Shown here piece after piece: positions 1-7,015 of a stretch of 26,737 bases of DNA. The position numbers and the translations under genes were made by a program. The DNA is taken from assembly GCF_036404135.1 (NCBI RefSeq), contig NZ_DASWPE010000121.1, forward strand, positions 1-26,737, written 5' to 3'. The first letter of the stretch is position 1; each line of letters opens with the position of its first letter. The DNA comes from Rhodopseudomonas_A sp036404135. Lineage in GTDB: Bacteria > Pseudomonadota > Alphaproteobacteria > Rhizobiales > Xanthobacteraceae. The notes beneath the pieces are model-generated. The model saw only the letters and a list, made by a program, of their open reading frames with translations. It was not told the origin of the DNA and searched no databases.

Positions 1-1
1 C

Positions 2-2155
2 ACCCGGCTGCAGGATTTCATGGCGCTGTTCCACGTCAGCGGCATCAGGCGCTTCATCGTCGAGATCATATCCGACATCCTCACCATGGGCAGCATCGCC
101 GTCGTGATCATGACCGGGCTGGCGCTGCCGGCGTTCGACGCAACGGCGAGCGGCAAGTTCAACAAGGCCGAAGATTATTCGGTGATCTTCCAGGACAAGT
201 TCGGCAATGAAATCGGGCGGCGCGGCATCCGCGCCGACGATTCCTATCCGCTGGACAAATTGCCCGATTATCTCGTCAAGGCGACGCTCGCCACCGAGGA
301 CCGCCGGTTCTACGAGCATTTCGGCGTCGACGTCTTCGGCACGCTGCGCGCGCTGGTTTCCAACGCCCAGGGCGACGGCTCGGTGCAGGGCGGCTCCTCG
401 ATCACCCAGCAACTGGCGAAGAACCTGTTTCTCTCCAACGAGCGCACCATCGAGCGCAAGGTCAACGAAGCCTTTCTCGCGGTCTGGCTGGAAACCCGGC
501 TGACCAAGAACGAGATTCTGAAGCTCTATCTCGACCGCGCCTATATGGGCGGCGGCACTTTCGGGGTCGACGGCGCAGCGCATTTCTACTTCAACAAGAG
601 CGCGCGCGACGTCAATCTCGCGGAGGCCGCGATGCTGGCCGGGCTGTTCAAGGCGCCGACCAAATACGCGCCGCACATCAATCTGCCGGCCGCCCGCGCC
701 CGCGCCAACGTCGTGCTCGACAACCTTGTCGATGCCGGCTTCATGACCGAGGGCCAGGTGTTCGGCGCCAGGCGCAATCCAGCCAACGCGGTCGATCGCC
801 GCGACGAGAATTCGCCGAACTACTATCTCGACTGGGCGTTCGACGAGATGCGCAAGCTGGTCGACACCCTGCCGAAATCCTATGTCGAGCGGGTCTTCGT
901 GGTGCGCACCGCGATCGACATGAACGTGCAGCACGCCGCCGAGAACGCGATCGAAAATCAGCTCCGGCAGTTCGGCCGCGACTATCACGCAACGCAGGCC
1001 GCCACCGTGGTGTCCGATCTCGACGGCGGCATCCGCGCGATGGTCGGCGGCCGCGACTACGGCGCCAGCCAGTTCAACCGCGCGGTCGACGCCTATCGGC
1101 AGCCGGGATCGTCGTTCAAGCCCTATGTCTACACCACCGCGCTGTTGAACGGTTTCAAGCCGACCTCGATCGTGGTCGACGGCCCGGTCTGCATCGGCAA
1201 TTGGTGCCCGCAGAATTACGGCCACTCTTATTCCGGCGCGGTGACGCTGACCCAGGCGATCACCCATTCGATCAACGTGGTGCCGGTGAAGCTGTCGATC
1301 GCGCTCGGCGGCAAGTCGCCGAACCCGGCCAAGGCCGGCCGCGCCAAGATCGTCGAAGTCGCGCGGCGCTTCGGCATCAAGGCGCCGCTGCCGGATACGC
1401 CGTCGCTGCCGATCGGCGCCGACGAAGTCACCGTGCTGGAGCACGCGGTGGCCTATGCCACCTTCCCCAACAAGGGCCGCTCGGTGACGCCGCATGCGGT
1501 GCTGGAAGTGCGCACCGGCGCCGGCGACCTGGTGTGGCGGTTCGACCGCGACGGCAAGAAGCCGCTGCAGGCGATCCCGGCCTCGGTCGCCGCCGACATG
1601 GCCGGGATGATGAGCCATGTGGTCTCCGAGGGCACCGCGCGCCGCGCCGCGTTGGACGGCATTCCCACCGCCGGCAAGACCGGCACCACCAACGCCTATC
1701 GCGACGCCTGGTTCGTCGGCTACACCGGCAATTTCAGCTGCGCGGTGTGGTACGGCAACGACGACTATTCGCCGACCAACCGGCTGACCGGCGGCGCGAT
1801 GCCGGCGCAAACCTGGCACGACATCATGGTGGCGGCGCATCAGGGCGTCGAGATCCACGAGATTCCCGGGATCGGCGCCGGCACCAAGCTGCCGCCCGGC
1901 CCGGCCAACGCCGCGGCCAATGTCGCCTCCAAGACGCCCGACACGAGGCAAGGCCCGCCGCCGATCCTGACAAGGCGCGGCGCCGAGATCCTGGTGCGGG
2001 TCGAAAAGATGTTTGACGACCTCGGCAAAACGCTGAACAAGCTTCCGCCGGGCGAGCCGGTCAAGCCGGTGTCCTCCACCTCTCTCGCGTTCCCCGACAG
2101 CTTTGCCGCAGCGACCCGCAGCGACCCGGCGGCGGCTGTGCCGCCCAAGAATTGA
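2..2155 (+). CDS. Penicillin-binding protein 1A family (bifunctional transglycosylase/transpeptidase), 5' end probably outside window
   Basis: Class A PBP that polymerises and crosslinks peptidoglycan in the periplasm. The first Met is at base 20, but the frame stays open to the window edge and the encoded residues (TRLQDF) look like family sequence, so the true start is probably upstream. Counting from the Met at 20: a membrane anchor lies around residues 18-41. The transglycosylase (GT51) domain follows with the catalytic ATEDRRFYEH motif (E93) and GGSSITQQLAKN. The transpeptidase domain has the SxxK serine S364 (SSFK), SxN at S417-N419 and KTG at K553-G555, so both active sites look intact. 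The tail after about residue 630 is rich in Pro and Ala. The DUF1214 gene starts 34 bp downstream, so the two may be cotranscribed. The family call is firm; the exact paralogue is not known. Confidence 0.95.
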   Translation, partial: TRLQDFMALFHVSGIRRFIVEIISDILTMGSIAVVIMTGLALPAFDATASGKFNKAEDYSVIFQDKFGNEIGRRGIRADDSYPLDKLPDYLVKATLATEDRRFYEHFGVDVFGTLRALVSNAQGDGSVQGGSSITQQLAKNLFLSNERTIERKVNEAFLAVWLETRLTKNEILKLYLDRAYMGGGTFGVDGAAHFYFNKSARDVNLAEAAMLAGLFKAPTKYAPHINLPAARARANVVLDNLVDAGFMTEGQVFGARRNPANAVDRRDENSPNYYLDWAFDEMRKLVDTLPKSYVERVFVVRTAIDMNVQHAAENAIENQLRQFGRDYHATQAATVVSDLDGGIRAMVGGRDYGASQFNRAVDAYRQPGSSFKPYVYTTALLNGFKPTSIVVDGPVCIGNWCPQNYGHSYSGAVTLTQAITHSINVVPVKLSIALGGKSPNPAKAGRAKIVEVARRFGIKAPLPDTPSLPIGADEVTVLEHAVAYATFPNKGRSVTPHAVLEVRTGAGDLVWRFDRDGKKPLQAIPASVAADMAGMMSHVVSEGTARRAALDGIPTAGKTGTTNAYRDAWFVGYTGNFSCAVWYGNDDYSPTNRLTGGAMPAQTWHDIMVAAHQGVEIHEIPGIGAGTKLPPGPANAAANVASKTPDTRQGPPPILTRRGAEILVRVEKMFDDLGKTLNKLPPGEPVKPVSSTSLAFPDSFAAATRSDPAAAVPPKN

Positions 2156-2189
2156 GTGTCGCGGTGATCCGGCAAGAAACGGTCCGAAC

Positions 2190-2768
2190 GTGCGGTTGAC
2201 ATTTTCAATCCTGATCGCGCTGATCATCGCGGCCGTCGTCGGCGTCGGCACGACGTGGATGACCGCGACCCGCGGCACCGATCTCAACACCCTGACGATC
2301 GGCGCCTGGACCGCGCGACCGCGCGCCGGCACCGCCGACATCGATCCCTATGCCCGTGCCTCGATCGCGCGCAGCGGCGAATTGCCGATCGGCACCGGCG
2401 ACGGCATCGCCTTCACCGCCAGCGCCGACGACGCCAAGCGGCCGCTGGATGGCCGCTGCGACGTGGTGGTGAGCGGGGTGACGCCCGCGGCGCGGTTCTG
2501 GACGCTGACGCTGTACGACCCCAAGGGGCAATTGGTGGCGAATTCCCTGCAACGCTACGGCTTCACCAGCCAGGAGATCGTCCGCAGTTCGGACGGCGCC
2601 TTCGAGCTGCGGATCGCCGCGCGGGCGCGCGCCGGCAACTGGCTGCCGACCGGCGCGATCGAGCGCTACACGCTGATGCTGCGGCTGTACGACACCCCGG
2701 TCGGCGTGGCGACGCGGACCCAGCGCGACGCGCCGATGCCGGCCATCAAGATTGTGGGCTGCCCATGA
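2190..2768 (+). CDS. DUF1214 domain protein, membrane-anchored
   Basis: A 192-aa protein with one N-terminal hydrophobic segment (about residues 5-22), probably an uncleaved anchor or signal. The rest resembles the DUF1214 beta-rich fold: the ARFWTLTLYDPKGQLVAN stretch and the late GNWLPTG segment are typical. I chose the GTG at 2190 because the hydrophobic segment follows it directly; the frame is open further upstream (ATG at 2103), but that part overlaps the PBP gene and reads as Arg-rich shadow sequence. The stop overlaps the next start by 4 nt (ATGA), so translation of the DUF1254 gene is probably coupled. In large DUF1254/DUF1214 proteins the two domains occur in one chain; here they are separate and in the opposite order. 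Molecular function is unknown. Confidence 0.85.
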   Translation: MRLTFSILIALIIAAVVGVGTTWMTATRGTDLNTLTIGAWTARPRAGTADIDPYARASIARSGELPIGTGDGIAFTASADDAKRPLDGRCDVVVSGVTPAARFWTLTLYDPKGQLVANSLQRYGFTSQEIVRSSDGAFELRIAARARAGNWLPTGAIERYTLMLRLYDTPVGVATRTQRDAPMPAIKIVGCP

Positions 2769-3343
2769 TCCGGATTCTGTTCACCCTGGTCGGCGGCGTC
2801 GTGCTGGGCGCGATCGTGCATCTGGTCAGCGTACTAGCGCTGCCGAAGATCGCCACCCAGGACGCCTATTCGCGGCTGACGCCGATGACCAAGCTCAACG
2901 CGGTGACGCCGCTGCCGGCGCCGGAGCCGAACAACGCGCCGATGCCCTATCTCGATCCGGCGTTCGCCACCGCCATCTGCCGCTACGACCTGTCGAGCGG
3001 CCCGATCAAGCTCGCGGTGCCGGTCAGCCAGGCCTATACCTCGGTGTCGTTCTACACCCGCAGCGAAATCGCCTACTACGCGATCAACGACCGCTCCGCC
3101 GGGCGCCGGGTGATCGAGCTCGACCTGATGACCGAAGCGCAACACGCCGAATTGCCGGAAGAAGAGGACGTCACCTCGGCGGACCGGCTGATCATCGATT
3201 CGCCGAGCGCCACCGGGCTGATCGTGCTGAAGGCGCTGGCGCCGGAGCCCGGCTTGATGCCGCAGGCGCAGGCCTCGCTCGCCGCCGCCACATGCAAGGT
3301 GCAGACCGAGCCGGTGGCGAGTGCCGAGCGGCCGAAGAAATAG
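2765..3343 (+). CDS. DUF1254 domain protein, membrane-anchored
   Basis: A 192-aa protein that begins at the ATG inside the ATGA overlap with the DUF1214 gene. Residues 4-26 form a hydrophobic anchor (ILFTLVGGVVLGAIVHLV). The rest looks like a short DUF1254 domain: DAYSRLTPMTKLNAVTPL, a central AICRYDLSSGPIKLAVPV and the SVSFYTRSEIAYYAIND segment. The C-terminal tail is Ala/Pro/Lys-rich. It probably works with the DUF1214 protein at the inner membrane or periplasm, but no enzymatic role can be read from the sequence. The stop codon at 3341-3343 abuts a degenerate palindromic repeat. Confidence 0.85.
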   Translation: MIRILFTLVGGVVLGAIVHLVSVLALPKIATQDAYSRLTPMTKLNAVTPLPAPEPNNAPMPYLDPAFATAICRYDLSSGPIKLAVPVSQAYTSVSFYTRSEIAYYAINDRSAGRRVIELDLMTEAQHAELPEEEDVTSADRLIIDSPSATGLIVLKALAPEPGLMPQAQASLAAATCKVQTEPVASAERPKK

Positions 3344-3391
3344 CGCATGATCCCGGAAAGCTGAATCCGGATCTCGGAATAGATCACGCTC
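3343..3391. repeat. Degenerate copy of a GAGCATGATC-type palindromic repeat
   Basis: This segment reads GCGCATGATC, CCGGAAAG, a central TCCGGATCTCGGA and then GATCACGCTC. It matches, with several substitutions and in opposite orientation, the repeat at 10403-10451. I recognise that element type as widely dispersed in Bradyrhizobiaceae genomes. It starts at the last base of the DUF1254 stop codon and could act as a weak 3' hairpin. Confidence 0.6.
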
Positions 3392-3407
3392 GGTCGGGAA
3401 TGCGAGG

Positions 3408-4232
3408 TCAGCCGCGCACGCTGAGCGCCACGCCGCGTTGCTGCGGCCCCCAGGCCGACGGCGCATTGGCGTTGGCCTCAAGCTCGTTGATCAGCCGGTC
3501 GGCGTCGGCGGCCAGACCATCCGGGGCCTGCAGCACCAGCCGCTCCAGCGCCCAGCGATACGACGCCACCCGGCGGTGCAGGCATTGCTGCACCCATTGC
3601 ACGATCAGCGCGTTTTCTTCCATCCGCGCCACCGCGTCGGCGCGCTCGCGCGGCGAAAGGTCGGAGATGAATTTCAGGCTGGCGTTGCGTTTCTTGTCGA
3701 GTTCGATGACCTTGGCGCCGCTGGACTGGAACGGATCGAGCCGCAGCAGATCGTTGCGCACGTCGTCCATCAACTGCGCGTAGCGCGAGGTATGCGAGCG
3801 ATGCGGCTCGTCGATCAGCATCCGACCATAGGCGGTGCGGTCGAATACCGGGGTCTGCCGCCACGGCGACGGCAGCGCGCTATAATCGCCGAACACGCTT
3901 TTCCAGGCCGGGCGCGAATGCGGCGGCTCGATCAAGGGATAGGCGAAATCGCGTAGCGCGCGTTCGTTGTCGGTGAGTTGGAATTCGGAGGCGCGCATGC
4001 CGATGCTGCCGGTGGCTTCGCCGCCGAGCCAGCGATGCATGTCGTCGCTGCGCATGTCCTCGCGGGTGCGGCCGAAATCGCCGCCGCTGCAGCCGCACAG
4101 GGTTGCGGTGAGCAGCGATGCAACGAGCAGACGCCGCGCCAAGGCGCTGGACGTAATGGCACTGGACGTCACGGCGCTGCACGTCAAGGAGATCGGGTGG
4201 CCAAGCCTGGACATCTGAGCGACGCGGATCAC
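3408..4232 (-). CDS. Putative lipoprotein of unknown function
   Basis: A 274-aa protein with a lipoprotein signal: two arginines, a hydrophobic core (LLVASLLTATL) and Cys48 in an LCGC lipobox, followed by SGGD. Mature residues are helical and charged, with no domain I recognise. The GTG start at 4232 overlaps the stop of the upstream 67-aa gene by 4 nt (GTGA), which favours coupling; an ATG at 4214 is also possible. A TTG at 4142 would give an ideal 18-residue signal, because residues 17-31 before it are a threefold repeat of the type T-(C/S)-S-A-(V/I/L). This is the second gene of a minus-strand pair whose promoter region carries a CtrA-type box. It is probably anchored in the outer or inner membrane; function unknown. 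Confidence 0.8.
   Translation of the reverse strand: MIRVAQMSRLGHPISLTCSAVTSSAITSSALARRLLVASLLTATLCGCSGGDFGRTREDMRSDDMHRWLGGEATGSIGMRASEFQLTDNERALRDFAYPLIEPPHSRPAWKSVFGDYSALPSPWRQTPVFDRTAYGRMLIDEPHRSHTSRYAQLMDDVRNDLLRLDPFQSSGAKVIELDKKRNASLKFISDLSPRERADAVARMEENALIVQWVQQCLHRRVASYRWALERLVLQAPDGLAADADRLINELEANANAPSAWGPQQRGVALSVRG
4140..4184 (-). repeat. Three 15-bp imperfect tandem repeats inside the lipoprotein signal region
   Basis: On the plus strand the units are caaggcgctggacgt, aatggcactggacgt and cacggcgctgcacgt, head to tail. They encode TCSAV, TSSAI and TSSAL just before the hydrophobic core of the lipoprotein signal. The length is a multiple of three, so unit loss or gain would stay in frame. 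Confidence 0.8.
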
Positions 4233-4432
4233 GACCGCGCGCGGCGGCGCCGCCGCCGTCCCGGCGCCGCTCCCTGTTCCGGTCCGCCACCGTCGGTGCT
4301 CTCGGTGTGACGCTCGATCCGGACCACCGGAAGGATCAGCACCGTCGCCTTTGTGTCGCGCGGAGCCACGGCCATGGTTGAGTCCAGCCGCCGCGTTGCC
4401 GCGTCCGCCGGAAATGCAATGATTGTGCCCAT
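4229..4432 (-). CDS. Small protein (67 aa) of unknown function
   Basis: The start ATG at 4432 has a good Shine-Dalgarno sequence (GGAAAG, 7 nt upstream). Met codons further upstream in this frame lack one. The protein begins MGTIIAFPAD, has a hydrophobic beta-like stretch (ATVLILPVVRIER, about residues 29-41) and ends in an arginine-rich tail (GRRRRRRARS). I recognise no domain. Its stop overlaps the lipoprotein start by 4 nt, and a perfect TTAA-N7-TTAA element lies 66-80 bp upstream of the start. The basic tail could bind nucleic acid or membrane, but that is only inference. Confidence 0.65.
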   Translation of the reverse strand: MGTIIAFPADAATRRLDSTMAVAPRDTKATVLILPVVRIERHTESTDGGGPEQGAAPGRRRRRRARS

Positions 4433-4497
4433 GTCAGTTCTTTCCACGCCCTTGCCCGGTGATTTGGCCGGCGCAGCATCATTAAGAACAGGCATGG

Positions 4498-4512
4498 TTA
4501 ATGCTCTGTTAA
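4498..4512. promoter_or_regulatory. Perfect CtrA-type box (TTAA-N7-TTAA)
   Basis: The sequence TTAATGCTCTGTTAA fits the CtrA consensus exactly. The flanking ATGGTTAA (4494-4501) is also the reverse complement of the TTAACCAT form of the half-site. It lies 66 bp upstream of the 67-aa gene start on the minus strand, a plausible promoter position. Confidence 0.65.
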
Positions 4513-4653
4513 CGCAGCCGTCGCCGCGATCCCGAGGCCTACGCAAAGCTTGCGGCTGTGACTTCGACGTCGCCCGATCGACGTATCAAGGCCCGCAACT
4601 AATCGCCGCTCGCGGCAACGCGTGTGATTTCAACGGTTAACGAAGCGTTGCCC

Positions 4654-4668
4654 TTAACGCGCTGTTAA
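4654..4668. promoter_or_regulatory. Perfect CtrA-type box (TTAA-N7-TTAA)
   Basis: The sequence TTAACGCGCTGTTAA fits the CtrA consensus exactly. A further TTAA at 4637-4640 lies 13 bp to the left. The box is 51 bp upstream of the preferred ATG (4720) of the DUF2336 gene. Confidence 0.65.
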
Positions 4669-4719
4669 AGCAACCGCGATAGGTTGAATCAAATTCTTCC
4701 TATCACGCGTAGCGTTGCC

Positions 4720-5685
4720 ATGACCGTACCTCCGATGTTTCCAGGTTTCGACGGGCTGATGACGTTGTCGCGCCGCGAAGGCGTCGACATTCGTCCGACG
4801 TTGCTGCGGGTGCTGACCGATCTCTATGTGCAGACCAGCGTGCACAGCGAGGAGGAGCAACGCCAATTCGTCGAGCTGACGTCGCGGCTGATCGATCAGG
4901 TCGATGACACGACGCGCGCCGTGGTCCGCGCCCGGCTGTCGATCTATCCGCACACGCCAAAGCCGATCGCGCAGCGGCTGGGGCTGTTGCCGGTCGATCA
5001 GGACCGGCTGCCGCTGGCCGCCGCCATCGCGCCCACTGCCTCACCGTCGCTGGTGCCGGACGCCCGACCGCCCGGCGATATCGAGCCGCGGCCGACCTCG
5101 CAGCTAACCATGCAGCCCGCCGACGCCGCGCAGCTCAACGACATGTTCTTCGCCGCCAATGCCGGCGAGCGCGCCCAGATCCTGCACAGTCTCGCCGACA
5201 CGCCGTTGAAGCCGGCGGCGCGGATCTACAGCGTGCGCGCCGCGCGCGCGATCCAGCCCCTGGAACAGGCGGCCTATGCCGCCGATACCGAAAAATTCAC
5301 CCGCGAACTCGGCGACGCGCTGATCCTGCCGTTTCGGGTCGCCGCCCAAGTGGTTGGCGATGCCGGCGGCGAGCCGATGGCCTGTGCCGCCAAGGCGCTC
5401 GGCATGCCCGGCGAAGTGTTCGAACGCGTGCTGATGTTCCTCGATCCGACGCTCGGCGCCTCGGTCAACCGGGTGTACCGGCTGTCGCGGCTGTACGACA
5501 ATCTCGACGAACGCGCCGCGCTGATCATGCTGGCGGCGTGGCGCGGCACCGCGGTCGCGGTCACCCGCGCAAAATATCGTCCGGTGTTGTACGAGGACGA
5601 ACGCCAGCGCGGCCGCGCACCCCAGAGCCAGCCGCGACCGGCGCAGCAGCCCGGCGCCGCGGTGGCACGCAGTTCGTCGAAGTAA
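4720..5685 (+). CDS. DUF2336 domain protein
   Basis: A 321-aa mostly helical soluble protein with the DUF2336 pattern: an N-terminal segment GFDGLMTLSRREGVDIRPTLLRVLTDLYVQ, then VRARLSIYPHTPKPIAQRLG, a Pro-rich linker (about residues 100-140), and a C-terminal helical part containing LPFRVAAQVVGD and RLYDNLDERAALIMLAAWRGTAVAVTRAKYRPVLYEDE split over several helices. The ATG at 4720 was chosen; a TTG at 4684 and an ATG at 4735 are alternatives and none has a strong Shine-Dalgarno sequence. The domain is common in Alphaproteobacteria and its function is not established. A perfect CtrA-type box just upstream suggests cell-cycle-dependent expression. The last 25 or so residues are low complexity (Gln, Pro, Ala). 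Confidence 0.88.
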   Translation: MTVPPMFPGFDGLMTLSRREGVDIRPTLLRVLTDLYVQTSVHSEEEQRQFVELTSRLIDQVDDTTRAVVRARLSIYPHTPKPIAQRLGLLPVDQDRLPLAAAIAPTASPSLVPDARPPGDIEPRPTSQLTMQPADAAQLNDMFFAANAGERAQILHSLADTPLKPAARIYSVRAARAIQPLEQAAYAADTEKFTRELGDALILPFRVAAQVVGDAGGEPMACAAKALGMPGEVFERVLMFLDPTLGASVNRVYRLSRLYDNLDERAALIMLAAWRGTAVAVTRAKYRPVLYEDERQRGRAPQSQPRPAQQPGAAVARSSSK

Positions 5686-5741
5686 GCGACACGGTGACGT
5701 GGCTCAGAGCTTCAGCTGATCCGACGTCGATCCGGGGATAA

Positions 5742-5797
5742 CGCCGTCATTCCGGGGCGTGCGCAGCGCAGCAGCGCGCGAACCCGGAATGACGGCG
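5742..5797. repeat. Palindromic repeat of the CGTCATTCCGGG type
   Basis: A perfect 15-bp inverted repeat (arms 5742-5756 and 5783-5797, outer sequence CGCCGTCATTCCGGG) surrounds a GC-rich centre. The same arm sequence recurs at 15439-15558. It follows the DUF2336 gene and lies between that gene and the convergent DUF1491 gene, where it could act as a bidirectional transcript-end hairpin. The rest of the 5686-5909 gap shows nothing else recognisable apart from a small direct repeat (gtagcg, near 5846-5868). Confidence 0.8.
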
Positions 5798-5909
5798 CGT
5801 GATGGAGATGCGCGGCAACCCGGTTTGAATATCCGGCCGCGATTGTAGCGACACGCGTTTTTGTAGCGGCACGCTTTGCCGGATCGCGCCTCGCGCCGGG
5901 CGCCTCGCG

Positions 5910-6254
5910 CTAGCCCTTCGCCAGATCGAGGAAGTGCCGTCCCTTCTTGTCCTCGATCTCGACGATCCAGACGTCGGGATCGAAGCGGATCTCGCGGGTC
6001 AGCCGCTCCTCGATGGTCTGCTCGGCCACCGGCGACGGCGTCGAGGCGGCGAACACCCGCTCGATCGGCCGGCTGTCGTCATAGGCGGTCTGCGGCGCTG
6101 GCGTATATAGCAGGGCGTTGCCGTCGAGCAGCGCCAGCTTGACGAACACCGCGCCGGCCTCCTCGGCGCCGCGCCGCCGCACCGCGCCGAACACGCCCTC
6201 GCTCTGGCAGCGGCGCAGATACGCCGCCACCCAAATGCTGCTCTTCAATCTCAT
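5910..6254 (-). CDS. DUF1491 family protein
   Basis: A 114-aa soluble protein matching the DUF1491 pattern. It begins MRLKSSIWVAAYLRRC, followed by VRRRGAEEAGAVFVKL, a central LYTPAP, and a C-terminal DPDVWIVEIEDKKGRHFLDL, which is close to full length for the family. It is the third gene of the kinase and peptidoglycan-binding-protein operon, starting 38 bp after the previous stop. Its function is unknown. Confidence 0.85.
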   Translation of the reverse strand: MRLKSSIWVAAYLRRCQSEGVFGAVRRRGAEEAGAVFVKLALLDGNALLYTPAPQTAYDDSRPIERVFAASTPSPVAEQTIEERLTREIRFDPDVWIVEIEDKKGRHFLDLAKG

Positions 6255-6292
6255 GGAACGACGTTACCGCGCGGAAGTCGACCCCGGCAATG

Positions 6293-7015
6293 CTACTCGA
6301 TCGGCCGGCCGGTCATGGCCGACAATTCGCGCACCAGACGATCGGAGATCTGCCCGGTCACCGGGATCTTGCGGTCGCGCTCGAATTTCTGGATCGCCGC
6401 CTGGGTGTCGGAGCCGACCGTGCCGCTCGGCTTCAACTGGCCATAGCCGTATTCGGTCAGCGCGCGCTGCACCTGCGCGACGCGGCGCGACGAGGTGATC
6501 AGATCACCGAGCGGATCGCTGCGGGTTGCGGCCGGCACCGGCGCCGGCGGGCGCGGCGCGGCCGGCGCGGCGGCAGCTGCGGCGGCGGCCACCGGCGGCG
6601 CGGTCGACACCGGCGCGGTGGTCTTGGTCGGGCTGGCGAACAGATCGACCGCGCGGCCGTCGACCGGCTTGCCGTCCTGCGCGCGTTCGGCCGCCTTCAA
6701 TTCATTGGGCCGCGGTTCGGCGAGGCGGCCAGCGGCGTCGGCAGGCCGCGGCCGCGGCAGCGGATTGACCGGCGCCGCGCTCGGCGCGACCAGGCTGCTG
6801 CCGAACATCGGCGACGGATGCCGGCCGGCCTGCATGAACAGCGCGTTGGTGATGATGGCGATCACCGCCGCCGAGGCGAACATCGCCGCGACCAGGTCCT
6901 TCGGGCTGTGCAGCAACAGCCGCATCGCCAGGCCGCGCTCGTCCTCGGCGTCGATCGCCACCGCGCGTCCGCGGCGCGGCAGCTGGTTGTCGTTTCTGTC
7001 GGCTTTCTTAGGCAC
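6293..7015 (-). CDS. Membrane-anchored peptidoglycan-binding domain protein
   Basis: A 240-aa protein with a charged cytoplasmic N-terminus (residues 1-38), a single membrane segment (about 39-60, DLVAAMFASAAVIAIITNALFM) and a long Pro/Ala-rich periplasmic linker (about 65-165). The C-terminal PG_binding_1 domain (about 175-238) is recognised by VQRALTEYGYGQLKPSGTVG, the TQAAIQKFE core and a late VTGQISDRLVREL. It probably tethers the inner membrane to the cell wall. The start overlaps the end of the kinase gene by 8 nt, which indicates cotranslation with the kinase. Confidence 0.9.
   Translation of the reverse strand: MPKKADRNDNQLPRRGRAVAIDAEDERGLAMRLLLHSPKDLVAAMFASAAVIAIITNALFMQAGRHPSPMFGSSLVAPSAAPVNPLPRPRPADAAGRLAEPRPNELKAAERAQDGKPVDGRAVDLFASPTKTTAPVSTAPPVAAAAAAAAPAAPRPPAPVPAATRSDPLGDLITSSRRVAQVQRALTEYGYGQLKPSGTVGSDTQAAIQKFERDRKIPVTGQISDRLVRELSAMTGRPIE

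Noticed and set aside
2255..3343. Alternative 362-codon reading that fuses the DUF1214 and DUF1254 region
   Set aside because: Its first half is an Arg-rich out-of-frame translation of the DUF1214 gene; only the in-frame DUF1254 part is real.
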